Shown in pieces: positions 18,178-27,096 of a stretch of DNA of 41,518 nt (the stretch's first letter is position 1; each line of letters opens with the position of its first letter). A model generated the notes under the pieces. It made no database searches, had not been told where the DNA came from, and saw nothing but the letters and a program-made list of their open reading frames with translations. The stretch comes from Spirochaetaceae bacterium (GTDB lineage Bacteria; Spirochaetota; Spirochaetia; DSM-2461): contig JARGFR010000008.1 of the NCBI GenBank assembly GCA_029210985.1, forward strand, positions 1 to 41,518, given 5' to 3'. Both the position numbers and the translations under genes were made by a program.

Positions 18178-19494
18178 ATGAATCCGGATCGCAAAGCGGC
18201 TGAGAATTTTCTGGTCAAAAACAGGATGCATCCCGATGCGATCGATCTGTCCAAAACAGTGGATCACATGCTTGTCGAGATGACCAGGGGCCTGAACGGT
18301 GAAGCCTCGTCACTGGCGATGATACCGACATATGTCGAAGTGGATGCGCAAATACCCTCGGATCGGAAGGCGGTGGTGCTGGACGCAGGAGGTACGAATC
18401 TTCGAGCCGCTCTTGTGTCATTTTCTTCGGACGGCAAACCGATTATTGAAAATTTCAGCAAGCATCCCATGCCGGGAACCGGCGGCCGGGACGTCGGCAA
18501 AGAGGATTTTTTCGATACCTTGGCGGCCCTGGTGGAACCCCTGATCGATCAGGCTGAAAAAATCGGATTCTGTTTTTCCTATCCCACGGAAATCTTTCCC
18601 GACAACGACGGTCGTCTGATTCATTGGTCCAAGGAAATCAAAGCTCCGGAGGTGGAAGGACGGATGATCGGTTCTGATCTCCGTGCCGCACTGTCCAAAA
18701 GGGGTGTGGCCGCCCCTACGGAAGTGATTATCCTGAACGACACCGTCGCCACCCTGTTAACCGGAAAGGTTTCCCAATCGGATCGAAACTGGGGAGGTTA
18801 CGTCGGATTTATCCTGGGAACCGGAACCAATACCTGTTATGTCGAATCGAATTCTCAGATCGGCAAGGCGGCGGATCTTGATTCGGTGCATGCACAGATT
18901 ATCAACTGCGAATCGGGTAACTACGCCTGTCCTCAAAGAGGCAAAGCCGACGAACGGCTCGGAGCGGCTACGGCCAAACCCGAAACCTATTGGCTTGAAA
19001 AAATGCTCTCCGGCGCCTATTTCGGTTCACTGGCCACGCATACCGTGTCTTTGGCGGCCGAGTCCGGGCTTTTCAAAGCCGGAACGGCGGCACTTCTTGC
19101 CGGACTCGGTGAGATTTCCACCAAAGACGCCGACAATTACACCCACAACCCGACAGGAGGAGTGAATGCTCTCGTGGATGTGATGAAGAAGGCCGGGGAC
19201 GCATCGGATGCCGCCAGACTATGGTATCTGACTGATGCCCTTCTTGAACGGGCGGCCAAACTCACCGCCGCCAACCTGGCGGCGTCCGTTCTGAAGGGCC
19301 GTACAGGAAGCGGTCCCTTGGAACCCGTGTGCCTGACCATCGACGGCACAACTTATTATCGATACTACCGATTCCAGCATCGTGTGGAGTCCCATCTCCG
19401 ACCCTTTCTGACTCAGAGAGACAAGTTCTACGAGACGGTTCAGGTTGACGACGCTCCGCTCATCGGTGCGGCCGTTGCGGCTTTGACGAACTGA
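18178..19494 (+). CDS. Hexokinase (eukaryotic-type hexokinase fold)
   Basis: 'KAVVLDAGGTNLRAALVSF', 'GFCFSYPTEIFPDNDGRLIHWSKEIKAPEVEG', 'ILNDTVATLLTG', 'GFILGTGTNTCYVE'. Confidence 0.92.
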   Translation: MNPDRKAAENFLVKNRMHPDAIDLSKTVDHMLVEMTRGLNGEASSLAMIPTYVEVDAQIPSDRKAVVLDAGGTNLRAALVSFSSDGKPIIENFSKHPMPGTGGRDVGKEDFFDTLAALVEPLIDQAEKIGFCFSYPTEIFPDNDGRLIHWSKEIKAPEVEGRMIGSDLRAALSKRGVAAPTEVIILNDTVATLLTGKVSQSDRNWGGYVGFILGTGTNTCYVESNSQIGKAADLDSVHAQIINCESGNYACPQRGKADERLGAATAKPETYWLEKMLSGAYFGSLATHTVSLAAESGLFKAGTAALLAGLGEISTKDADNYTHNPTGGVNALVDVMKKAGDASDAARLWYLTDALLERAAKLTAANLAASVLKGRTGSGPLEPVCLTIDGTTYYRYYRFQHRVESHLRPFLTQRDKFYETVQVDDAPLIGAAVAALTN

Positions 19495-19558
19495 ACCCAC
19501 CGTCGTCGATTTTTTCTCTTTTTCCATCTGTCTATGGCGTTGGTTTGACCATCGCCCT

Positions 19559-19960
19559 ATGATGATAGAGAAACTTATGAAGCAGACATCATTTAACGGC
19601 AAACACATCCTTATTGCGGACGATGAAGAATATGTGCGCAATCACTTGGCAAAACGAATGGACGGCATGGGGCTCGTAGTGTCTCAGGCCGGCACAGGTC
19701 AGGAGGTGTTGAATCTCGCTCTCGACGGACCTGATCTGATTATCATGGATGTGAAAATGCCTGTCCTTGACGGAGTGGAAACCGCCCGGCGTCTGAAAAC
19801 CGACAATCAAACACGGGACATCCCCGTTGTATTGTTAAGCGCGATGGCTCAGCAGGAAGAAGTGGATAAAGGATTGGCCACCGGCGCCGATGAGTATGTC
19901 ATGAAACCCGTGACGTTCGATCGACTGATGGAATCGGTCCGGCGCCATCTCTTGGGTTAA
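19559..19960 (+). CDS. Stand-alone receiver (REC) response regulator
   Basis: 133 aa; 'HILIADDEEYVRNHLAKRM...LIIMDVKMPVLDGVETARRLK...PVVLLSAMAQQ...GADEYVMKPV'; no output domain. Confidence 0.93.
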   Translation: MMIEKLMKQTSFNGKHILIADDEEYVRNHLAKRMDGMGLVVSQAGTGQEVLNLALDGPDLIIMDVKMPVLDGVETARRLKTDNQTRDIPVVLLSAMAQQEEVDKGLATGADEYVMKPVTFDRLMESVRRHLLG

Positions 19961-19995
19961 GGCAGAATTGATAATTCCGTCGTATAATCGAGTAT

Positions 19996-22047
19996 ATGTT
20001 TCCTGACCCCGAACGAAAGCCCGAAGCGGATGAAGTGATACGCGAATCAGAGCGACGTCAAATCCAGAAAGAACTGTTTCTCCTTGAAGACCAGAAAGAA
20101 GCGGCCGAGAAACGGTTTCGAATCATGTTCGAAAACGCTTTGGTGGGTCTGTTCCGTCTGGACGTCCGGGACCAGCGCCTGACCGATGTCAATCAGGAAA
20201 CCGCCAGGATATTCGGCTTCGATTCGGCCGTATCTCTGATTCCATTCGTGAATGCCCATCCGGAGAAATTCGGTTTCTTTGATACCATACCCAAACCGAA
20301 CGATCTGTCCATTGGGAATCCCTATTCCTTCTCTTCAAGATCGGAGCGGCTGGACGGCAGCGAGTTCTGGGCTCAGTTCTCCATGCGCTATACCGGGGAG
20401 GGCCGAATCATTGAAGGTGCTGTGAAGGACATCACCGATCAGGTTGAGGCGATAGACCGTCTTCGACGTGCCAAAGCGGAGGCCGAGGAAGCCAACGAGG
20501 CAAAGAGTCGATTCCTGGCAACGATTTCCCATGAAATCCGAACACCGCTGAATGGTATTATCGGATTCGCCGAGATTCTTCTCGCCGGGGACGGCGGCAA
20601 CTATCGCGACTATTCCAGCAAGATACTCGACGAGTCCGATCGGCTCATGTTTCTTATCAACCAACTGCTTGATTTATCCAAGCTTGAAGCCAGTAAAATC
20701 AGCCTGGAGAGCATATTGTTCGACCTTCCTCAGCTCCTTGAAGAAATTGAAAGTACACACAGAGGTAAACTCGGTCAGAAAAAGCTTCGCTACACCTGTC
20801 GTTTCGGAGACGGTATTCCCAGGTGGTACATCGGCGACCCGATGCGTCTCAGGCAGGTGCTGTCGAATTTGATTTCCAACGCCGTGAAGTTCACCGATCA
20901 GGGCGGAATTTCACTGGTGGTTGAACAGGGTCATCGGGTGGAGAATCGAATCAACTTGAAGTTTTCGGTTCAGGATACCGGAATCGGCATTGCCAAAGAC
21001 AAAGTGAACTCCATTTTTGCCAGTTTCGAGCAGGCCGACACCAGCATCAGCCGGAAATACGGCGGAACCGGGCTGGGTGTTTCCATATGCAGGGAACTTC
21101 TGGCTCTTATGGGCGGCGAATTGAAAGTTCATAGCGTTCAGAATGTAGGTTCGACATTCTATTTCACCATCCCCATGACCGTCGCTCCGGAGACTATGGA
21201 CGGAGTTCCTGCCCATCGAGGATCTCGGTTGTCGAGTATCAGCTTACTCCGGAACGCCAGAGTTCTTCTGGTGGAGGACTACGAGCCCAACAGGGAGATT
21301 GCACAGCACCATTTGAGCGGAGCCGGATGCATTGTCGTGAATGTCGAGCACGGCCGTGCCGCCCTGGAGCTTATCGAGTCCGGTGAGGAGTTCGATCTCA
21401 TTTTCATGGACGTTCACATGCCCGAAATGGACGGATTGGAAACAACCGAACGGCTCCGGGCCATGGGTCTGGAGGTTCCGATTATCGGTATGACAGCCAG
21501 CGTCTATGCCGAGGATCGGGTTCGGTGCCTCGAAGCCGGTATGGATGATTTTCTCTCGAAGCCATTGCGGCGTGTTGACCTTCTCTCCAAAGCGGTGAAC
21601 TGGATGCGATCCGCTTCATCCGCTTCCCATGACGCTGAAGTTGATGAAATTACGAATCAGAAGGACCTCATCCCCGAGACCTCTGACCTCGCCGCTCGGT
21701 ATAATGAGTTCGTCGAGGAACTGGGCGGAGAGACTCGCCTTGCCGTTGAGCTCATCCAGGGCTTTGTCGATGACGCGAATTCCCGTTTGGACAGCGCTGA
21801 AAAGGCCCTTGTCAAACAGGATTGGCAGAGTCTGCATCGTGAAGCCCATTCCATCAAAGGCGGCGCCCTGAATCTCATGGCCGATGAATTGGCTGAGAGC
21901 TCACTGGCCCTTGAAAAAGCGGCGAAGACGGACGCCCCCGATGTGGAAAGACTCCAGGGGCTCATCAAAGACATAAAAGACGCTTTTGGCCGTTTTAACA
22001 GGGCTTGGATGCAATTGCGGGAGAAAAATGAAACTGACGAAAGATAG
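19996..22047 (+). CDS. Hybrid sensor histidine kinase (PAS-HisKA-HATPase-REC-Hpt), no TM segment seen
   Basis: 'KSRFLATISHEIRTPLNGIIGFAEILL', 'MRLRQVLSNLISNAVKFTDQG', 'VQDTGIGIAKDK', 'KYGGTGLGVSICRELLALMGG', REC 'DLIFMDVHMPEMDGLETTERL', Hpt 'LHREAHSIKGGALNLMADELA'. Confidence 0.95.
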   Translation: MFPDPERKPEADEVIRESERRQIQKELFLLEDQKEAAEKRFRIMFENALVGLFRLDVRDQRLTDVNQETARIFGFDSAVSLIPFVNAHPEKFGFFDTIPKPNDLSIGNPYSFSSRSERLDGSEFWAQFSMRYTGEGRIIEGAVKDITDQVEAIDRLRRAKAEAEEANEAKSRFLATISHEIRTPLNGIIGFAEILLAGDGGNYRDYSSKILDESDRLMFLINQLLDLSKLEASKISLESILFDLPQLLEEIESTHRGKLGQKKLRYTCRFGDGIPRWYIGDPMRLRQVLSNLISNAVKFTDQGGISLVVEQGHRVENRINLKFSVQDTGIGIAKDKVNSIFASFEQADTSISRKYGGTGLGVSICRELLALMGGELKVHSVQNVGSTFYFTIPMTVAPETMDGVPAHRGSRLSSISLLRNARVLLVEDYEPNREIAQHHLSGAGCIVVNVEHGRAALELIESGEEFDLIFMDVHMPEMDGLETTERLRAMGLEVPIIGMTASVYAEDRVRCLEAGMDDFLSKPLRRVDLLSKAVNWMRSASSASHDAEVDEITNQKDLIPETSDLAARYNEFVEELGGETRLAVELIQGFVDDANSRLDSAEKALVKQDWQSLHREAHSIKGGALNLMADELAESSLALEKAAKTDAPDVERLQGLIKDIKDAFGRFNRAWMQLREKNETDER

Positions 22048-23878
22048 CCTGGTTCTCTATAAGCAGACACCGGCGGTGGTAATTTCCAGCGGCGATAAAA
22101 TTGATATCGAACTTCCCGGGGGCAAAACGCGAAGTGTCAGAGAGAAGGACATCTTTCCCCTTCACCCCGGACCGGTTTCCTCCCTTGCCGATCTGGAAGA
22201 CGCCGCACCGGAAGGCCAGCCCGAAGAGGCTTGGGAACTGCTTCAGGGTGAAACTCCGACTTTATATGAGTTGGCCGAATTGGTATACGGTGCGCATACA
22301 CCTTCCACATCATGGATGGCGTTCAAGCTTCTCAATCGCTCTCCCTGGTTCAAAGGAACACCTGACTCCATCGAAGTGGTGGATGAAGAGGCCGTCAACC
22401 AGCGCATCAAGGCCGATAGGGAAAAGGCCGAAGCCGAAAGCCGATGGGAAGATTTTATCGACCGTTTTCAGCACGGTGATATCCACCGGGATAAAGACGA
22501 ACTGTTCCTTCGGGATTTGGAGATGTACGCCCTGGGGCGAAGCAAGGGATCCCGGATACTTAAAGCCGTCGGGAAAACCCAGAGCCCCGAGAATGCCCAT
22601 AGAGTGATGCTGGCACAGGGCGTTGTGGATGAGGGTTGGAATCCCCATCCCCTGCGCTTGGAAGTCCCATTGGATATCCCCGATTACGATTTGGGCCCGA
22701 TGCCTGATGACGATCGTCTCGATCTGACGGCCGTTGAGGCATTCGCCATCGACGACGAGGGCAATCAGGATCCCGATGACGCGATCGCCTGGGACGGGAA
22801 GCGTCTGTGGGTGCATGTTGCCGATGCCGCCGCTCTCATTACCGCCGGATCGCCGGGGGATGAAGCGGCTCGGGAACGGGCCAGCAGTCTCTACCTGCCG
22901 GAGAAAATCGTGCCCATGCTGCCCCCTGAGGCCGCCCACCGTCTGGGGCTTGGTCTCGAGGACACATCTCCCGCGCTCTCCTATGCGTTTAAATTCGACG
23001 AACAGGGCGTCATCTCGGGTTTTACCATCCACCTCACGACGGTGAAAGTCACCCGCTTATCCTACGCTCAGGCCGACGCCCGTATGGACGAAGAGCCTTT
23101 CGCCACCATACGAAAGTTCACCGATGCTTTCCGCGCCCGCCGGGTCGCGGCCGGAGCGGTCTCCATCAGTATGCCCGAAGTGAAAATCCGTGTGGACGAG
23201 CAGGGAGACATTTCCATCACACGCCTGCCGGAGATGGCCAGTCGGAACATGGTCACCGAGTCCATGCTCATGGCCGGTTCCTGCGCCGCCGCCTGGTGTC
23301 GCCAACGAAACATCCCCATTCCCTTCGCGGTACAGGAAACCACCGGCGAGGCCGGGGGGGACGCCGGTGATTCTGAAAGTGACGATTATGCGGCCCAATT
23401 CTCCAAGCGCCGGGGAATGAAACGCAGTCGAACCACATTGGAATGTTCTCCCCATTCCGGCCTGGGGCTGGAAGCCTACAGCCGTGTCACCAGCCCTTTG
23501 CGGCGATATCCCGATCTCATCGCATCCAGGCAGATTCGTCAGACCATACTGGACAGGCCTCCGGAGGATGCCGATTCGGTTTTGGAAGGTCTGGCGGCAT
23601 TCGAATCCCGCTCCGGTTCCCTGGTTCAGGCCGAGCGGCGTTCGAATCTTTTCTGGAAAGTGCAGTGGCTGAAAAAACGGCCCGGGTGGACCACCGAAGG
23701 AGTTCTCGTCGACAGAAGGGAACGTCAGGGTTTTTTCCTGATACCGGAAATTGCTTTGGAAACACGGGTTGCCATGAAGAAGAACGTCGAACTCGGAGGA
23801 CGGGCGCGGCTGAAACTCAAAGACGCCGACGTTGCCGAATCCACCGTGCTGTTTATCATTGAGGAGGTGTTGGATTGA
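22028..23878 (+). CDS. RNB-domain ribonuclease (RNase II/R family)
   Basis: 'AFAIDDEGNQDPDDAIAWDGKRLWVHVADAAALI', 'LYLPEKIVPMLPPEAAHRLGLGLEDTSPALSYAFKFDEQG', 'YSRVTSPLRRYPDLIASRQI'. Start placed at ATG 22028 (MKLTKDSLVLYKQ), 20 bp inside the kinase ORF. Confidence 0.92.
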   Translation: MKLTKDSLVLYKQTPAVVISSGDKIDIELPGGKTRSVREKDIFPLHPGPVSSLADLEDAAPEGQPEEAWELLQGETPTLYELAELVYGAHTPSTSWMAFKLLNRSPWFKGTPDSIEVVDEEAVNQRIKADREKAEAESRWEDFIDRFQHGDIHRDKDELFLRDLEMYALGRSKGSRILKAVGKTQSPENAHRVMLAQGVVDEGWNPHPLRLEVPLDIPDYDLGPMPDDDRLDLTAVEAFAIDDEGNQDPDDAIAWDGKRLWVHVADAAALITAGSPGDEAARERASSLYLPEKIVPMLPPEAAHRLGLGLEDTSPALSYAFKFDEQGVISGFTIHLTTVKVTRLSYAQADARMDEEPFATIRKFTDAFRARRVAAGAVSISMPEVKIRVDEQGDISITRLPEMASRNMVTESMLMAGSCAAAWCRQRNIPIPFAVQETTGEAGGDAGDSESDDYAAQFSKRRGMKRSRTTLECSPHSGLGLEAYSRVTSPLRRYPDLIASRQIRQTILDRPPEDADSVLEGLAAFESRSGSLVQAERRSNLFWKVQWLKKRPGWTTEGVLVDRRERQGFFLIPEIALETRVAMKKNVELGGRARLKLKDADVAESTVLFIIEEVLD

Positions 23879-24621
23879 CCTCTAAGATTCTGCGGTTCAT
23901 TTTTATCAGCATCGGCTTGGTTGTCGTCCCCGTTCTCTCATTGCCGGCCCAGGCTCTTGAGTTTGCCGACGGTCTGGTTTACAACGATTTCTATGCGGTG
24001 GCCGTGTCTACCGCCGAAGGGGACTCTTTTACCCTCTTTGACGCCGCATCCTTTGAAGGTGATGCGGGTCCGTATCCCGACTCCCAGGGGTATTTCGGTT
24101 CACTGCCCGGATCCGCTCCCGGAGAGGACTTCAAGTATTTTTTCTGGGTCCGGCGTGTCGGCCCGAACGGAGCCATTACGTATCCCCTGTCTTTCCGCAA
24201 AATTAGACGGATTGATTTTATCGGTCCTTACGGCGGAACACCGGCCGAACGACCCGAAGAAGCCGTGCTGAGCGTGGACGGAACAGAGACTCCCGTGACT
24301 GTCCGTCTGGAAGAGAGGCGGTTTTCCGGCTGGTTCGGCAGAATTGAACCGCCGGTGCCGGCGTACTCACCGGCCCAATTGGAACTGACCGACGGGACAG
24401 TGCAGAACGTCTACCTGAAGACCGACGGCTTTCTGGGTGGAATCGATGAGGAGTTCGGTACATACGCCATGCTCTGGCTGCGTCACGACGGCATTGATCA
24501 GCTGGTATTTCAGCACGACGGCACCTACGCCCGATGTCCAGAATGCGGCGCGATTTTCTATGATGAGAGGACGGATCTCTGTCCTTTCGACAGGACGGAA
24601 CTGATCCCGTCGGTGGAATAA
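23875..24621 (+). CDS. Exported protein with C-terminal zinc-ribbon-like Cys cluster, unknown function
   Basis: TTG start preceded by GAGGAGGTG; signal peptide 'MTSKILRFIFISIGLVVVPVLSLPAQA'; C-terminus 'YARCPECGAIFYDERTDLCPFDRTEL'. Confidence 0.8.
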   Translation: MTSKILRFIFISIGLVVVPVLSLPAQALEFADGLVYNDFYAVAVSTAEGDSFTLFDAASFEGDAGPYPDSQGYFGSLPGSAPGEDFKYFFWVRRVGPNGAITYPLSFRKIRRIDFIGPYGGTPAERPEEAVLSVDGTETPVTVRLEERRFSGWFGRIEPPVPAYSPAQLELTDGTVQNVYLKTDGFLGGIDEEFGTYAMLWLRHDGIDQLVFQHDGTYARCPECGAIFYDERTDLCPFDRTELIPSVE

Positions 24622-24631
24622 ACCCGCAGAT

Positions 24632-24660
24632 AAAAAAAGGTCGTTTCCGAAGAAACGACC
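24632..24660 (-). terminator. Rho-independent terminator after tRNA-Phe
   Basis: Minus strand GGTCGTTTC-TTCG-GAAACGACC (perfect 9-bp stem, UUCG loop) followed by T7. Confidence 0.92.
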
Positions 24661-24666
24661 CTTGGC

Positions 24667-24739
24667 TGCCACCGAAGAGATTTGAACTCTTGACACATGG
24701 ATTTTCAGTCCACTGCTCTACCAACTGAGCTACAGCGGC
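24667..24739 (-). tRNA. tRNA-Phe (GAA)
   Basis: Minus strand GCCGCTGTAGCTCAGTTGGTAGAGCAGTGGACTGAAAATCCATGTGTCAAGAGTTCAAATCTCTTCGGTGGCA; cloverleaf arms pair, anticodon GAA, no encoded CCA. Confidence 0.97.
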
Positions 24740-24820
24740 GCACGTAGCGGTACAATACAGAAAAGCACGAGTCGCTGTCAACCGTTTCAGGGCGAACAAA
24801 TTGCACAGTCGTCAGGCGAA

Positions 24821-25540
24821 TCAATAGAGTGAGAAATATCGATGCATTGCCGTCTTTCCGGCGAAAAGAGCCAGTGTTCCGGCGTAGATAAATCCCCCGG
24901 CGGACCAGAACACCCAATCCTCGGGATAATTGAATGCGGCGCTGATCCATGTCGCGGGAAAAACCAGAAAGGAATATCTCCACGGTTCCGCAGCAAGAAG
25001 AAAAGCCGCCGGCGCCGCCAGGAGGGTGCCGAGAATCTTGCTGACGGTCATGCCCTGCACTTTGTTCCGGGCGAGGCTTGCGGCGATAAGAGCGTTGAAT
25101 ACTGTGTAGGGAGCGGCGATCAGTCCGCTTGCGATCACCGCGCCAAAGGGAATCTCAGCCATTTTCCCTGAGAGAATCAAGGTTATCGGGGTGCCGATCA
25201 TGGCCATCAGTGCCGCCGGAGCCGCTTTGGCCGCCAGCAGACCTCGGTCGGATATCGGCGTGGCTCGAAGAGCCGGATGTAGATGTCTATCCCGTTCATC
25301 CAGGAGCATCAATCCCGTCAGGAGTCCGAACAGGTAGGGAGGAAAACCGGCGACAACTCCCAGAAACAGCGGCATCCAGGGTGTCGGATCGAAACCCGGA
25401 GCCGCCAAAGCCAATCCTGCCGGCAGGGGCCGAAGCAGAAGTCCCATTGCCGCGGGTAAAAGCAGCAGAACCGTGAACACCGGCCGGCGCAGAGCGCTGC
25501 GGCCGAACGATTCGGCCAGTACGAGGGATGTTCGTCTCAT
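24821..25540 (-). CDS. ABC-2-type exporter permease subunit 2 (reading frame intact)
   Basis: Start taken at ATG 25540 (MRRTSLVLAESFG...), which overlaps the predicted TGA of the upstream permease (ATGA). Multiple hydrophobic segments. The track ORF extends to 25729 only because its frame stays open through the 3' end of the upstream gene. Confidence 0.75.
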   Translation of the reverse strand: MRRTSLVLAESFGRSALRRPVFTVLLLLPAAMGLLLRPLPAGLALAAPGFDPTPWMPLFLGVVAGFPPYLFGLLTGLMLLDERDRHLHPALRATPISDRGLLAAKAAPAALMAMIGTPITLILSGKMAEIPFGAVIASGLIAAPYTVFNALIAASLARNKVQGMTVSKILGTLLAAPAAFLLAAEPWRYSFLVFPATWISAAFNYPEDWVFWSAGGFIYAGTLALFAGKTAMHRYFSLY

Positions 25541-26244
25541 TTTATCCGGCCTCCGGGTCGTCGGAAGAAACCCCTGTGGTACATACGCCGGACCAGAAGG
25601 AACATCAAAACCGTCCATACAGCCAGACTGAACAGAGAGAGGGCATAAGACGACCCGGCTGTCGGACCATCCTGCAGACTGCCGGCTAAAGCCGACCAAC
25701 CCGGCCAGGAGGGGCCGGTAAACAGCCATACCTATGAGGGATGGAGGTAGGCCAGGGCGACGGGCAGGGTGATGACTGATGATGAGATTCCCCCGATCAC
25801 GAAAAAACTCATGATGTCCCTAAACGGACGAGCCAGAAACAGTCCGGTCAGCGCCCCGCAGCCCGATGCGAACACTAATGCCGCGGCAAGTCTCCCGGGA
25901 TGGAACTGTACTCCCGAACCGAGGGCGAGAATGAGTCCGCCGGTTGTCCCCTGGATCGCGATAAGCAGAATCCTTGCCGCGAGCCACGAACCGGCGTCCA
26001 TCGGCGTCACGGCCCATGCGCTGAAGAGCCCTTGATCGCGTTCTCTGGCCAGGAAAGCTCCGGTGAATAGGGATCCCATCATCACCAGATCGCTGTAGAT
26101 GCCGATGAGAACTGTGATGCTGCGGGCTTGAACGGGAAGAAGCCGCGCTATGAGAATCCATATCGCCGGTATCCCCAGATAAAGCCAGGTTAAACCGGAT
26201 CGGAATTGGGTGCGGGCCTCCCTAATAACAACGGCGGTCATCAT
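25537..26244 (-). pseudogene. ABC-2-type exporter permease subunit 1 interrupted by in-frame TAG
   Basis: Intact to codon 170 (...LPVALAYLHPS), TAG at 25732-25734, then same frame continues VWLFTGPSWPGWSALAGSLQDGPTAGSSYALSLFSLAVWTVLMFLLVRRMYHRGFFRRPGGRIK to TGA at 25537-25539. Total 708 nt, a multiple of 3. Confidence 0.85.
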
Positions 26245-27096
26245 GCGAGGTTTCTCCCGGTGACTTTCCTGAATATGTCCCCCAGACCGGCTTCCGCGCT
26301 GTGCATCGTTTCCACTCTGCCGGACCGAAGCAGTCTGAGAAACTCATCATTGGCGGCCAATCCCGGCATGGGGAAAGATACCGTGCGGCGACCGTCGGAT
26401 CGATACTCCAGATGCACCTCCCTCTTTCCGAATCGCAGGGCCAGGTCGGCAGGCGTGTCCACGAGGGCCAGATTCCCGTCGGTGAGGAATCCCACCCGAT
26501 CGCACAATGCCGCCGCTGTGGACATATCATGAGTGGTGAGAAATATGGTCTTCCCCCTGTCTCGCTCTTCCGAGATGAGGCTGCAGACTGTTCGACTCAA
26601 AGTGGGATCCAGGCCATTGGTGGGCTCGTCCAGGAACAGCAGCGCGGGATCGTGGAGAAGGGAGCGGACCAAGGACAACCTGGTCTTCATTCCCTTGGAA
26701 TAGGTTTCAACTTTCTTGTCCATGTATGCACCCAGTCCCATTCGACCCATGAGCTCTTATGCATCCCTTAATCGAATTCCGTACAGAGCACCGAACAATC
26801 TCAGTTTTTCGGCGGCGGTGAACTTATCGTGGAAGCGCGGAGACTCGAAACAAACCCCGAGTTCGCGATAAAAAATCTCCGTCGGCTCGGGAAGGGTTTT
26901 TTCCGCCGACCTCAACATTTCCTCTCCAGCCTGTCAATGTCCCTGTGAGAATACCCAAGGTTGTGCTTTTACCCGCTCCCGAGGGTCCGAGAAATCCGAA
27001 AATCTCGCCGGCTTCGACATGGAAATCCAGATTCTCAAGGGCATTGTGATCGGCCTTGGGATACGCGAAACAGACGCCTTCCGCATTGATTTTCAT
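26241..27096 (-). pseudogene. ABC transporter ATPase subunit, disrupted by frameshift and nonsense codon
   Basis: N-part has Walker A 'GFLGPSGAGKSTTLG'; C-part has signature 'YSKGMKTRLSLVRSLLHDP' and Walker B 'ALLFLDEPTNGLDP'. Between them the reading continues as VGGK|TLPEPTEIFYRELGVCFESPRFHDKFTAAEKLRLFGALYGIRLRDA*ELMGRMGLGAYMDKK after removing one A from an A6 run (26897-26902), with TAA at 26757-26759. Confidence 0.9.

Noticed and set aside
24218-24799. 193-aa minus-strand ORF over the tRNA region
   Set aside because: Reads through tRNA-Phe and antisense to the secreted zinc-ribbon gene.
25541-25729. N-terminal extension of permease 2 (MAVYRPLLAGLVGFSRQS...)
   Set aside because: This DNA is the 3' end of permease 1 in its own frame (ALSLFSLAVWTVLMFLLVRRMYHRG); the extension is out of frame with it and not hydrophobic.
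26894-26904. A_AAA_AAC heptamer at the ATPase frameshift, suggestive of programmed -1 frameshifting
   Set aside because: A -1 slip does not give the ATPase frame; +1 (or -2) is needed. The restored frame also meets an in-frame TAA, so decay is the simpler explanation.
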